This document shows, piece after piece, positions 7,722 to 15,999 of a stretch of DNA of 33,929 nucleotides. The DNA lies in contig CASDRY010000057.1 in NCBI GenBank assembly GCA_949283235.1, positions 1 to 33,929 of the forward strand, read 5' to 3'. The position numbers and the translations under genes are program-made. This DNA comes from an uncultured Spirochaetales bacterium (lineage in GTDB: Bacteria > Spirochaetota > Spirochaetia > Sphaerochaetales > Sphaerochaetaceae). The notes under the pieces were generated by a model. The model did no database searches. It was not told where the DNA came from and was given only the letters and a program-made list of their open reading frames with translations. The stretch's first letter is position 1; each line of letters starts with the position of its first letter.

Positions 7722-8381
7722 ATGTCCGGATCATCAAAATTCAGAAACTGGCTTGTTGATAACAAACTTGTAATCGATAAGAGCCAGTATAATGGCAAAA
7801 CTCCTCTGAAGGCGTATGTCATTCTGATCAATCATTGGTGTCATAAAGTAATTCTGACAATTTCCCAGATTGCTCTTATCATCATGCTTTGTATCGTTTT
7901 CTTTAACGTTGTTCTACGTTACTGTTTCAACACAGGAATCGGTGCTGTAGATGAAGTTGCAAGACTTCTTGTTACATGCTTCACATTCCTCGCATGTGCT
8001 ATCGGCGTAAGAGACCATATGCATATTTCCGTCACGATGGTTTATAACAGATTCCCCAAGGGCGGCAAGATGCGTAAGTTTATGGATGTTCTTCCTGATA
8101 TCTCAACGCTGTTCTGTGGATTCTTCTTCTTCTACTATGGTGGAAGCTACATGCTCCGTTTGATGGGACTTCCTGGAACACTCCCGATGACAGGGCTTCC
8201 GACATGGATCCAGTACATCGCTGTTCCTTTTGCAGGGTTCATAATGGTATTTGATTCCATTCTCTTCCTTATCAGAGTTCTCAATCCTAATGATCTTCTT
8301 TACAGTGAGGCTGAAGTTGATTACGAAGAGATGGTAAAGCAGCAGGCAGCTGAAGCTGCTAAGAATGGAGGAAACAACTGA
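7722..8381 (+). CDS. dctQ: TRAP transporter small membrane subunit (DctQ family)
   Basis: This is the small four-helix subunit that pairs with DctM in the inner membrane. The 219-residue product has a soluble N-terminal stretch of ~50 residues and then four hydrophobic segments. The conserved RYCFNTGIGAVDEVARLLVTC region contains the usual E-x-x-R-L core. I chose the ATG at 7722 because GGGAGG lies eight bases upstream. A longer in-frame reading back to 7593 would overlap dctP and shows no signal. The last ~25 residues are acidic and alanine-rich, which is not unusual. The stop overlaps the dctM ATG by one base (TGATG), so the subunits are translated together. Confidence 0.9.
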   Translation: MSGSSKFRNWLVDNKLVIDKSQYNGKTPLKAYVILINHWCHKVILTISQIALIIMLCIVFFNVVLRYCFNTGIGAVDEVARLLVTCFTFLACAIGVRDHMHISVTMVYNRFPKGGKMRKFMDVLPDISTLFCGFFFFYYGGSYMLRLMGLPGTLPMTGLPTWIQYIAVPFAGFIMVFDSILFLIRVLNPNDLLYSEAEVDYEEMVKQQAAEAAKNGGNN

Positions 8382-9769
8382 TGGCAAGTACAACTATTGC
8401 AATCATCGTGCTCATCGGAGGCTTCTTCCTTCTGATGGCTTTCAAGGTACCTGTAACATTCTCAATGTTCATTGCAGCTATCGCATCAACATTGTTCGTA
8501 CCGGGAACAAACCCGACAACAATGGTCCGTATGATGCTCGATGGCGTTAATAACTTCACCATGCTCGCTATCCCGTTCTTCATCGTAATGGGTGAGATCA
8601 TGGCAGCTGGTCAGATTTCGGATAAGATCGTTGACCTTGCAAACCTCGCTGTAGGTCGTTTCCGCGGTGGTCTTGCATATGTTAACTGTATCGACTCAAT
8701 GTTCTTCGGAGGAATCTCCGGTTCAGCTGTTGCTGACGTATCCTCCCTTGGATCTGTTGTTATCCCTATGATGGTCAAGCAGGGTTATGATAGAGAGTTC
8801 ACAGTTGGTCTTACTGTAACAACAGCATGTCAGGGTGTTCTTATTCCACCATCACACAACATGGTTATCTACGCTCTTGCAGCTGGTACAGGTGTATCAA
8901 TCGGTCAGCTCTTCTATGCAGGCTTCGCTCCTGGAATCTCTCTTGGACTTGGCTTCATGCTTATGTGTTTCCTCCTCGGAAAGAAGTACAACTTCCCGAA
9001 GGGAGAGAAGATGTATAAGAATGACCGCGTAAGATGGATTGGAAAGGCTAATGGACAGCATGGCAAGCTCCCAGAGGGAGAGGGCTGGATTGCTATTGGT
9101 GGAATCGCTCTTGGAAACTGCATGAGAGTTCTTCTCAGCGCTATCCTTCCTATGATGACTCTTGTTATCATCCTGGTTGGAACTGGAGCTGGTGTATTCA
9201 CAGCAACAGAGAGCTCCGCTGTAGCTTGTTTCTACACATTCATCCTTACTTACTTCATTTTCCGTGCTGATAAAGTTAAGAATTTCGGTAAGGTTCTCAA
9301 GAATTCTCTTAAGACACTTGCAGTTGTTCTTACACTTATCGGAACAGCTAAGGCTTTCGCATATATGATGACAAGACTCAGAATCCCTGCAGCTATTACA
9401 AATGCTCTTATCGGATTCTCAGATAACCCATATGTTATCTTCCTTATCATCAATATCCTGCTTCTTATCCTTGGTTGTTTCATGGATATGGCTCCGCTTA
9501 TCATGATTATGACTCCGATTCTTCTTCCAGTTGTTTCCGAACTGGGAATGACGGATGTTCACTTCGGTATCGTCATTATCTTCAACCTTGCTATCGGACT
9601 CTGCACTCCTCCTGTAGGATCTGCACTCTTCGTAGGCTGTGCTGTTGGTAAGACATCTCTGGAAGCTACGGCAAAGAAGATGCTCCCGCTTTTTGCGGTT
9701 ATGCTCATCATGCTTATGATCTTCACATACATTCCGTATATCTTCCAGATACCACTATTCGGATATTGA
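8381..9769 (+). CDS. dctM: TRAP transporter large membrane subunit (DctM family)
   Basis: This is the main transport subunit, an inner-membrane sodium symporter component with about 11-12 helices. Typical DctM motifs are visible: MFFGGISGSAVADVSSLG, LIPPSHNMVIYA, the FTATESSAVA region and GLCTPPVGSALFVGCAVG. At 462 residues it is ~35 longer than most DctM proteins. The extra length lies in the central cytoplasmic loop near residues 205-245 (KKYNFPKGEKMYKNDRVRW and after). A GGAGG just before the dctQ stop serves as ribosome site. A strong terminator follows 10 bp after the stop and closes the operon. Confidence 0.93.
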   Translation: MASTTIAIIVLIGGFFLLMAFKVPVTFSMFIAAIASTLFVPGTNPTTMVRMMLDGVNNFTMLAIPFFIVMGEIMAAGQISDKIVDLANLAVGRFRGGLAYVNCIDSMFFGGISGSAVADVSSLGSVVIPMMVKQGYDREFTVGLTVTTACQGVLIPPSHNMVIYALAAGTGVSIGQLFYAGFAPGISLGLGFMLMCFLLGKKYNFPKGEKMYKNDRVRWIGKANGQHGKLPEGEGWIAIGGIALGNCMRVLLSAILPMMTLVIILVGTGAGVFTATESSAVACFYTFILTYFIFRADKVKNFGKVLKNSLKTLAVVLTLIGTAKAFAYMMTRLRIPAAITNALIGFSDNPYVIFLIINILLLILGCFMDMAPLIMIMTPILLPVVSELGMTDVHFGIVIIFNLAIGLCTPPVGSALFVGCAVGKTSLEATAKKMLPLFAVMLIMLMIFTYIPYIFQIPLFGY

Positions 9770-9778
9770 TTCGTTTGG

Positions 9779-9810
9779 CCCGCTCTTTAGGGAGCGGGTT
9801 GATTTTTCTT
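9779..9810 (+). terminator. Rho-independent terminator after dctM
   Basis: CCCGCTC (9779-9785) pairs with GAGCGGG (9792-9798) around a six-base loop, followed by TTGATTTTTCTTT. It separates the TRAP operon from trkA, which begins only a few bases later. Confidence 0.85.
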
Positions 9811-9820
9811 TGGGGTTTTT

Positions 9821-11179
9821 ATGAATGTCCTGATTATAGGAGCTGGCAGAAGAGGAGTTAAGATCGGAAGACATCTCGCTGCTGAAGACTCTTCAATTAC
9901 TTATCTTGATAGATCTGCTGCAAAATGTCATGAAGCAGAAGCAAAAGTTGATTGTCTTGCTATATGCGGTTCTGGAACAGATCTCTCAATGCTCAGGGAA
10001 GCTGGTGCAGAGAATGCAGATACTGTAATCGCTGTAACAGATTCAGATGAGGTTAATATCGTTGCGTGCGGTATAGTCGCCGCGGAATTTCCTAATGTTG
10101 TTAATACAATTGCCGCAATAAGATCCGCAGGTTATCTGGGAGACGAAGGTCTTCCTCCTAGGATTCTTGGTATCACGCATATAATCAACCCGGATCAGGA
10201 AGGTGCTTTAAGAATTCTTGATACAATCCAGTATGGTCTATATCGGGATACTCTCATCTTCCCAGGTACAGATTTCATGATCTTCACTGTTGCTGAAGGT
10301 CAGGGAAACATTAGAAGAGGAGAGAGTGTCGCTTCGCTTAGGAAGAGAATCGAATGCAACTTCATCGTCGCTGCTATCTATCGCAGGGGAGCTGTTATCA
10401 TTCCTTCTGGTGAAACTGATATCAGACCAGGGGACATAGTTGTTATCATAACAGATAGCGAGAAGGCATATATGACCTTGAGCGGTACTCCCGCTAGGGA
10501 GGTTTACCAGGAACCTGATACAATCGTCATACTTGGTGCGACTAGAGTCACGAGATTCCTTCTCTATGAATTCAGCGAGAAGTACAGGAAGAAGGTCCGT
10601 CTTGTAGAGAAGGATGAGAAGGCTGCTAATGAGTTTGCATCCATCTTTCCTGAAATCACAGTACTCAATGCTTCGATTACAGATGAAAGTATCTGGGAGG
10701 ATGAGGAGTTCAATACAGCTGATCTCTTCATAAGCCTCACAGATAATGATGAGCTTAATATCGTAACAACAGGTTACGCGAAGAGAATTGGCGTTAAGAA
10801 GGCAATCGCGCTTGTTAAGTCCAATACGAATTACAGCCAGTTCGCGCTCTCATTGGGTGTTGATGTCGCTCTTTCCATCACTGATGTTACTGTAGATTCC
10901 CTTATAAGGTATCTCAGAGGAGACGGAATTTCTGCAATGCACACACTCTTTGATGGTGAGCTTGAGGTTTATGAGTATGTTACTCAGGATACATTCCCGT
11001 TCCTTGGAAAGGCATTGAAGAATGCAAATCTGAAGAAAGGTGTTGTCCTTGCTGGTGTCAAGAAGGCAGATGGAACTGCCATTGTCCCAGATGGAGAGTA
11101 TGTCTTCGCTGCAGGAGACAGACTGATACTCTCAATCCGCCATGATGACAGTAGCTACTTAAAGGAGCTTTTCCTCTGA
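9821..11179 (+). CDS. trkA: Trk potassium uptake regulatory subunit TrkA
   Basis: This cytoplasmic protein binds NAD(H) and gates the TrkH potassium channel. The 452 residues form two RCK units. The first Rossmann domain (residues 1-130) has an intact GAGRRG motif and an aspartate at the end of the second strand (TYLDRS). A TrkA_C domain follows (~140-220). The second Rossmann domain starts near residue 228 with LGATRVTRF, where the glycine motif is degenerate, so nucleotide may bind mainly in the first half. A final TrkA_C domain ends the protein. The stop overlaps the trkH start by one base (TGATG). The ATG at 9821 is 23 bp after the terminator stem and has only a weak GGGG ribosome site. 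Confidence 0.93.
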   Translation: MNVLIIGAGRRGVKIGRHLAAEDSSITYLDRSAAKCHEAEAKVDCLAICGSGTDLSMLREAGAENADTVIAVTDSDEVNIVACGIVAAEFPNVVNTIAAIRSAGYLGDEGLPPRILGITHIINPDQEGALRILDTIQYGLYRDTLIFPGTDFMIFTVAEGQGNIRRGESVASLRKRIECNFIVAAIYRRGAVIIPSGETDIRPGDIVVIITDSEKAYMTLSGTPAREVYQEPDTIVILGATRVTRFLLYEFSEKYRKKVRLVEKDEKAANEFASIFPEITVLNASITDESIWEDEEFNTADLFISLTDNDELNIVTTGYAKRIGVKKAIALVKSNTNYSQFALSLGVDVALSITDVTVDSLIRYLRGDGISAMHTLFDGELEVYEYVTQDTFPFLGKALKNANLKKGVVLAGVKKADGTAIVPDGEYVFAAGDRLILSIRHDDSSYLKELFL

Positions 11180-12621
11180 TGCATATAAAGTCTGTTCTTA
11201 GATTTCTTGCTTTGATTCAGCTTCTTGTCGGGATTTGTATGCTTGTGCCGTTTGCTCTCGCGTTTGTTTACGATGAGGCAGATGGAATCAGGGCGTTTAC
11301 AATCACAGAGCTTTCCATAGTGCTTTTTGCGGCTGTTATCCTTATAGCTACCAGAAAAGAGAAGATCACGATTAAAGCAAGGGATAGCTACCTCCTTGTT
11401 ACTCTTGTCTGGGTTGTCGCGACAGCATTCGGAGCTCTTCCTTTATATCTCACCGGTACATTTGAGACATATCCAAGCTGCTACTTTGAAATTATGTCAG
11501 GATTCACCACAACAGGAGCTACGGCACTTTCCTCAATTGAGGATAAGCTTAAATCGATTCTGTTCTGGAGAGGCATGACGAACTGGCTTGGAGGTATGGG
11601 TATTGTTGTTCTCTTTGTAGCGCTTTCTCCTTTCATGGGACTCAAGGGAACAAGCCTTGTGAATGCTGAGTCTGTTGGTCCAACGAAGGATAAGCTTACG
11701 CCTAAAATCCAGCACACGGCTTTTGCGCTCTGGGCTATCTATACCATTTTCTCGGTAATTCAGGTATTGCTGCTCTGGATAAAGATTCCTCTTTATGATG
11801 CGGTGACTGTTATGTTCGGAACGATGGGTGCTGCAGGTTTTGCTCCTAAGAACTCCTCAATCGGAAGCTACCATTCTGCATATGTTGATGTTGTAGTAAC
11901 CATCTTCATGATAATAGCTGGATCCAATTTCGCACTTTATTTTAAAGCTATAAAGGGGAATATAAGGGAAGCTGTGAAGGATAAGGAGCTTAGGCTGTAT
12001 CTTGCTATAATAGCTATCGCATCTATTCTGATCACGTTTGATGTTGCTGATACATATGGAAGCTTCCTTACAGCACTGCGCTATGCCGCATTCCATGTTG
12101 CTTCAATCATAACAACAACTGGATTTGCTACATATGACTACAATTTCTGGCCTCAGTTCTCGAAGACAATTCTTGTGCTTCTCTTCTTTGTCGGAGGTTG
12201 TGCAGGATCTGCAGGAGGTGGCATTAAAGTCGTAAGGGTTGGTGCCATGCTCTCCCTTGCACGTAATGCTATCAAGAAGAGACTCCATCCAAGTGCTGTC
12301 ATACCTCTTAAGCTCGGAGATTCGAATGTAGATCAGAATACACTGCTTTCCCTTGCGGGCTTTGTCGGAGCTTACATAATGACTGGACTTATAGGAACAC
12401 TGCTGTATTCCCTCTCCGGTTATGATTTCGAGACATGTTTCACTGCAAGCTTCCTGCTTCTTGGAAATATCGGTATAGGTATGGGGGCTGTAGGTCCTTC
12501 AGGAAACTTCTCGATTTTCTCCGATGCAATTCTTACAGTGGGATCATTCCTGATGCTTGTAGGAAGACTTGAGCTCTTTACAGTCTTCGCGCTCTTTACG
12601 AGAAACTTCTGGAAGAAGTAA
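11179..12621 (+). CDS. trkH: Trk potassium channel subunit TrkH
   Basis: This inner-membrane potassium channel has four M1-P-M2 repeats and works with TrkA. The 480-residue protein shows four pore-loop selectivity segments with the conserved glycines: SGFTTTGATALS, GTMGAAGFAPKNSS, ITTTGFATYDYN and LLGNIGIGMGAVGP. The usual ~10 hydrophobic helices surround them. An arginine/lysine-rich cytoplasmic link (KRLHPSAVIPL) after repeat three is typical. AAGGAG at 11162-11167 lies 11 bases before the ATG. It is translated with trkA and is followed by a strong terminator. Confidence 0.94.
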   Translation: MHIKSVLRFLALIQLLVGICMLVPFALAFVYDEADGIRAFTITELSIVLFAAVILIATRKEKITIKARDSYLLVTLVWVVATAFGALPLYLTGTFETYPSCYFEIMSGFTTTGATALSSIEDKLKSILFWRGMTNWLGGMGIVVLFVALSPFMGLKGTSLVNAESVGPTKDKLTPKIQHTAFALWAIYTIFSVIQVLLLWIKIPLYDAVTVMFGTMGAAGFAPKNSSIGSYHSAYVDVVVTIFMIIAGSNFALYFKAIKGNIREAVKDKELRLYLAIIAIASILITFDVADTYGSFLTALRYAAFHVASIITTTGFATYDYNFWPQFSKTILVLLFFVGGCAGSAGGGIKVVRVGAMLSLARNAIKKRLHPSAVIPLKLGDSNVDQNTLLSLAGFVGAYIMTGLIGTLLYSLSGYDFETCFTASFLLLGNIGIGMGAVGPSGNFSIFSDAILTVGSFLMLVGRLELFTVFALFTRNFWKK

Positions 12622-12642
12622 GTAAAACCGCTTTCTGTTTTC

Positions 12643-12681
12643 GCCCTGTATCTTCGTGATATGGGGCTTTTGTTTTCTTTT
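12643..12681 (+). terminator. Rho-independent terminator after trkH
   Basis: A 10-bp stem pairs GCCCTGTATC (12643-12652) with GATATGGGGC (12658-12667), including two G-U pairs, around the loop TTCGT. A T-rich tract (TTTTGTTTTCTTTT) follows. Confidence 0.85.
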
Positions 12682-12718
12682 AACAGTTTCATGATTATAT
12701 TCCCTCTTGGAGGTACTT

Positions 12719-13666
12719 ATGCCAGATACTAGAAAAGTTATGCTGATAGGTTGTGGAATGGTTGGCATGAGCTATGCCTATGCACTTCTTAATCAGAATA
12801 TTGTCGATGAGCTTGTGCTTGTCGATGTGAACAAAGAGAAAGCAGAGGGTGAGGCAATGGATCTTAATCATGGTCTTGCTTTTGCTTCTTCATCGATGAA
12901 AATCTACGCGGGAGATTATAAAGACGCGAAAGATGCGGATATTGTTGTAATAGCTGCTGGAGTCAATCAGCAGCCGGGAGAGTCCAGAATAGATCTTCTT
13001 GGAAGGAATACAGCTGTATTCAAGTCAATCATAGAACCAGTAATCGATTCCGGATTCAATGGTATCTTCCTTATTGCTACTAACCCTGTCGATGTCATGT
13101 CTCAGATTACTCTGAAGCTTTCAGGTTTCTCTCCTGATCATGTTATTGGTTCGGGTACAACCCTTGATTCCGCAAGACTTAGATATCTTGTAGGAGAAAA
13201 GCTTGGTGTCGATCCAAGGAATGTACATGCCTATGTCATCGGAGAGCATGGTGAGAGTGAATTCGTTCCATGGAGCCAGGCTCATGTCTCCACTGTCTCT
13301 CTTGATGAGATGAAAGCTAAGTATCCTGAAAGAAAAGATGATTTCGATATGACCGAAATCGAGGATGAGGTAAGGAACTCTGCACAGAAGATCATCAAGG
13401 CGAAGAGGGCAACCTACTATGGTATCGGAATGGCTCTTGTAAGAATTACCAAGGCGATTTTCTCCGATGAACATTCAATCCTCACAATCTCTTCCCTTGT
13501 CGATGGCGAATATGGCATCAAAGGTGCTTATCTAGGGTTGCCATGCATAGTTGGAAGAGAAGGCAGGATTAAGCTAATCGAACTTGATCTCAATGATGAG
13601 GAACATAAGAAACTGGAAAGAAGTGCTTCAATTATAAAAGAAGCATTTTCAAGCGTTAATTTCTGA
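12719..13666 (+). CDS. ldh: L-lactate dehydrogenase
   Basis: This cytoplasmic enzyme reduces pyruvate to L-lactate with NADH, regenerating NAD in fermentation. The 315-residue protein has the NAD motif GCGMVGMSYA (residues 11-20) and the catalytic histidine H177 in GEHGES. The substrate loop VNQQPGESR carries glutamine rather than the arginine of malate dehydrogenase, which supports lactate specificity. The ATG at 12719 follows GGAGG with five spacer bases. A TTG twelve bases earlier lies at that ribosome site and is unlikely to be used. The gene stands alone between two terminators, so it has its own promoter, which I could not place with confidence. Nothing unusual was seen in the catalytic core. 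Confidence 0.95.
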   Translation: MPDTRKVMLIGCGMVGMSYAYALLNQNIVDELVLVDVNKEKAEGEAMDLNHGLAFASSSMKIYAGDYKDAKDADIVVIAAGVNQQPGESRIDLLGRNTAVFKSIIEPVIDSGFNGIFLIATNPVDVMSQITLKLSGFSPDHVIGSGTTLDSARLRYLVGEKLGVDPRNVHAYVIGEHGESEFVPWSQAHVSTVSLDEMKAKYPERKDDFDMTEIEDEVRNSAQKIIKAKRATYYGIGMALVRITKAIFSDEHSILTISSLVDGEYGIKGAYLGLPCIVGREGRIKLIELDLNDEEHKKLERSASIIKEAFSSVNF

Positions 13667-13679
13667 TTCTCTTTTCTAT

Positions 13680-13707
13680 AGCTCCACCTTATTTTGGTGG
13701 AGCTTTT
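13680..13707 (+). terminator. Rho-independent terminator after ldh
   Basis: AGCTCCACC (13680-13688) pairs perfectly with GGTGGAGCT (13696-13704) around a seven-base loop, followed by a short T-run. It starts 13 bp after the ldh stop. Confidence 0.88.
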
Positions 13708-14001
13708 CCATCATTGTTTCCATCCCCATTGGCAAGCCTTGTAAGCTCGTATGAGATTGTCTTCTTATACATATTTAAAGCCAAACTTCAGATATGTATA
13801 TATTCAGAACAGAACCCTTCCTTAACATATAAAGCAAGAAAGGAGGACTAGAGGAGGCCGTTCTACAGTCTTTGGACTCAAAAATCTTTACCTGCTTATT
13901 GCTCTGCTATTTTTACCGCTTTGTGTTATATTTTTATTTATAAATTTAATTCCTATTTAGGCTTATAATTTATATTATAATAATTGTCGTTTTTCTTTTC
14001 G
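13708..14001. other. AT-rich non-coding interval with a 9-bp inverted repeat
   Basis: No convincing gene is visible here. It contains the perfect inverted repeat TATACATAT / ATATGTATA (13766-13774 and 13792-13800, 17-bp spacer). It also has two ribosome-site-like stretches (AGGAGG at 13841-13846 and GAGGAGG at 13851-13857) with no good start codon after them. The 13910-13985 part is extremely AT-rich. It may be a regulatory region of the lipoprotein gene or the remnant of a lost gene. Confidence 0.4.
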
Positions 14002-14030
14002 TTGACACCTCCGAATCTCAGGGTTCTAAT
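14002..14030 (+). promoter_or_regulatory. Near-consensus promoter of the lipoprotein gene
   Basis: TTGACA (14002-14007, perfect) and TCTAAT (14025-14030, five of six) are separated by exactly 17 bp. The predicted start is near 14037, giving a leader of about 16 bases that carries the AAGGAGG site before the GTG at 14053. Confidence 0.7.
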
Positions 14031-14052
14031 CATTGTATAAGGAGGTTTGTCC

Positions 14053-15342
14053 GTGAAAAGATTTCTTATTTTGTTTGCTGTGATTACCATTCTGTTTGCT
14101 TCGTGTTCTCCGAATCCTTCAGATATTGGTTCTTCTGTATCCTTGGTTCGTACCATTGATGTAAATGGAGAAGGAAGTGTTGTAATTTCTGATCTTAAGA
14201 GTGGTGAGCTGTACACAATATATTCAAAGGAAGCTGTAGCTTCTCAGAGTGCAGATCTTTCTGGAAGCCTTACTCCAATTGGAGGAACTTATGTTTTCAT
14301 GGTTCCGGAAGGAGTGACTGAGATTGAGTTAGATCCATCTAAAATAGGGCTTGAGAATGGAGGCGAGCTTAACCTGTATGAAGTCTCTGCCCCTGATTTT
14401 GATTATCAGGATGCGGCAGAAGGTATGAGGCTAGGGCAGGGTTTAACAAAGCCTCTTTTTGTAAAAGATGATGGTACTGAAGTCTTTGAGAGCATATTCA
14501 GATTAGACACCAGCACAATTCCGGGAAAAGATGAGATTGCTTTTCTGTTTGCACTTGAATCGAATAGCAGCGCAACAGTCAATCATTACTTTGGTTTCCT
14601 CGATAAGAACGGCAATAAGATATCAGATAGCAGTGTAGAAGCGGTTATGGACCTTAGCGGTCATGAATATGTTTACGTATATATGTATCTTACTGTAAAT
14701 GATGAAGAATCCCCAGTCTCAGCTACTCTTTACACAAAAGTCCCTGAAGTGATTGATGGTCCTACAAAGCTTTCAGCTCCTTCCATTTATATGATCAAGC
14801 CATCTTCTTCTGCATATCTTGTTGTAAAAAAGCCATCTGGAATTACATTCAAAGATACAGCTTTTACTCGTGAAAGCGGGGCTCGCTATGCATCTAGCGG
14901 AGAGAGGTTTGCTAATTTCACTCCTATTGCAGAGACAGATGATGAGATAATACTCAATGTTGATTCTCACAGTGAAGCTATTATTTTCGATTACACCCTT
15001 GGCCCTGATATGACAGCTGAGGTTATACCAAATGACGGCTCGATAGAGATTGCGAAAATGGGGAGAGGAACGGAGACATTCACGATGAAGGAAGGGCAGA
15101 GGCTTTTCCCGATAATCTTCACCCCATCTTCAGGAGTTACTGTCTCTTTTGAATCAGAGGGTAATGGTGCAAATTCCCTCTATCTGAGATCTGGACATAC
15201 AGACGGAAGAGGATATTCATCTCGAACTATACATTCAGGAAAGGAAGTTGAGATTGAGTCTCATCAGGTTCTTGAGAGCGGCTTTATTGTAAGAAGTGGT
15301 GATAACCTTCCTGAAGTTTCGTTCACTATCTCTGTGAATTGA
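14053..15342 (+). CDS. Uncharacterised lipoprotein
   Basis: I do not recognise this 429-residue protein. It begins with a lipoprotein signal: MKRFLILFAVITILFASC, with lipobox FASC and lipidated C18, so it should be membrane-anchored and surface or periplasmic. The mature part is rich in serine, glutamate and alternating polar/hydrophobic residues, consistent with beta-sandwich folds. No catalytic motif or repeat is obvious, and it has a single cysteine, that of the lipobox. The GTG at 14053 is chosen because AAGGAGG lies seven bases upstream; an in-frame TTG at 14047 is too close to that site. It is a single-gene unit with its own strong promoter and a convergent neighbour (efp), so context gives no function. 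It may be a lineage-specific outer-surface protein. Confidence 0.75.
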   Translation: MKRFLILFAVITILFASCSPNPSDIGSSVSLVRTIDVNGEGSVVISDLKSGELYTIYSKEAVASQSADLSGSLTPIGGTYVFMVPEGVTEIELDPSKIGLENGGELNLYEVSAPDFDYQDAAEGMRLGQGLTKPLFVKDDGTEVFESIFRLDTSTIPGKDEIAFLFALESNSSATVNHYFGFLDKNGNKISDSSVEAVMDLSGHEYVYVYMYLTVNDEESPVSATLYTKVPEVIDGPTKLSAPSIYMIKPSSSAYLVVKKPSGITFKDTAFTRESGARYASSGERFANFTPIAETDDEIILNVDSHSEAIIFDYTLGPDMTAEVIPNDGSIEIAKMGRGTETFTMKEGQRLFPIIFTPSSGVTVSFESEGNGANSLYLRSGHTDGRGYSSRTIHSGKEVEIESHQVLESGFIVRSGDNLPEVSFTISVN

Positions 15343-15347
15343 TTCAG

Positions 15348-15377
15348 AAAAAAAGGACCTCGGTCAGTGGCCGAGGT
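15348..15377 (-). terminator. Terminator of the epmA-efp operon (minus strand)
   Basis: ACCTCGG (15357-15363) and CCGAGGT (15371-15377) form a 7-bp stem with a seven-base loop. Read on the minus strand the stem is followed by CC and seven Ts. It ends efp transcripts. On the plus strand no T-run follows, though the hairpin may still protect the lipoprotein mRNA. Confidence 0.85.
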
Positions 15378-15399
15378 TCAATCTCAAAGTGAGTACAGA

Positions 15400-15963
15400 T
15401 TAGCTGTTTACTCTTTCAAGGTACTCTTTTGTCTCAGTATTTACCCTGATCTTCTCACCCTGCTTGATGAAGATAGGAACGCGGACGCGAAGACCTGTCT
15501 CTGTTGTGACATACTTTGTAGCGCCCTGTACTGTATCACCCTTTACTGCTTCCTCAGCTTCTGCAACTGTGAAAACAATCTTGGAAGGAATTGTGATATC
15601 AAGAACCTGATCCTCCCAGAATGTTGCTCTGTAAGTCTCGCCTTCCTTCATGAAATACTCGTAATCAGGGAAGGACTTCATTGGAACATCAATCTGATCA
15701 AATGTCTCAGTGTTCTGGAAATAGAAATTCTCTCCGTCATTGTAAAGGTACTGAAGATCTCTATCCTCTACAGTGATATCCTCTGCATTATCCTGGCTCT
15801 TCATTGTCTCGGAGAGCACCTGACCTGTTGAAGGGCTCTTGAGCTTAAGGCGAACAAATGCCGATCCTTTGCCAGGGTTTACGAACTCGCGTTCGATGCA
15901 GACGAACGGCTGACCTTTGATGAGGAGAGCAGTTCCCTTGTCGATCTGACCTGCTTTAATCAT
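15400..15963 (-). CDS. efp: Translation elongation factor P
   Basis: EF-P binds the ribosome between the P and E sites and rescues stalls at consecutive prolines. The 187-residue protein has the usual three beta-barrel domains and normal length. The domain I loop carries NPGKGSAF, with K32 at the place modified by beta-lysylation in other bacteria. The OB-fold domains II and III follow, ending in GLRVRVPIFIKQGEKIRVNTETKEYLERV. The ATG at 15963 has AGAGGT six bases upstream. It is 36 bp downstream of epmA on the same strand, so enzyme and substrate are likely made from one mRNA. The conserved lysine and this neighbour strongly suggest lysylation in this organism. Confidence 0.96.
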   Translation of the reverse strand: MIKAGQIDKGTALLIKGQPFVCIEREFVNPGKGSAFVRLKLKSPSTGQVLSETMKSQDNAEDITVEDRDLQYLYNDGENFYFQNTETFDQIDVPMKSFPDYEYFMKEGETYRATFWEDQVLDITIPSKIVFTVAEAEEAVKGDTVQGATKYVTTETGLRVRVPIFIKQGEKIRVNTETKEYLERVNS

Positions 15964-15999
15964 ATTTTTACCTCTGCTAGATTAGACTGTTTCCGGTTT

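Noticed and set aside
13872..13943. 23-codon hydrophobic frame from TTG after GAGGAGG at 13851-13857
   Set aside because: The spacing to the ribosome-site-like sequence is 14 bases, the start codon is weak, and the sequence is AT-rich, so a chance frame is more likely than a small membrane peptide.
15367..15831. 154-codon plus-strand open frame rich in cysteine and leucine
   Set aside because: It lies antisense to efp, which has all family motifs; the composition reflects the complement of efp codons.
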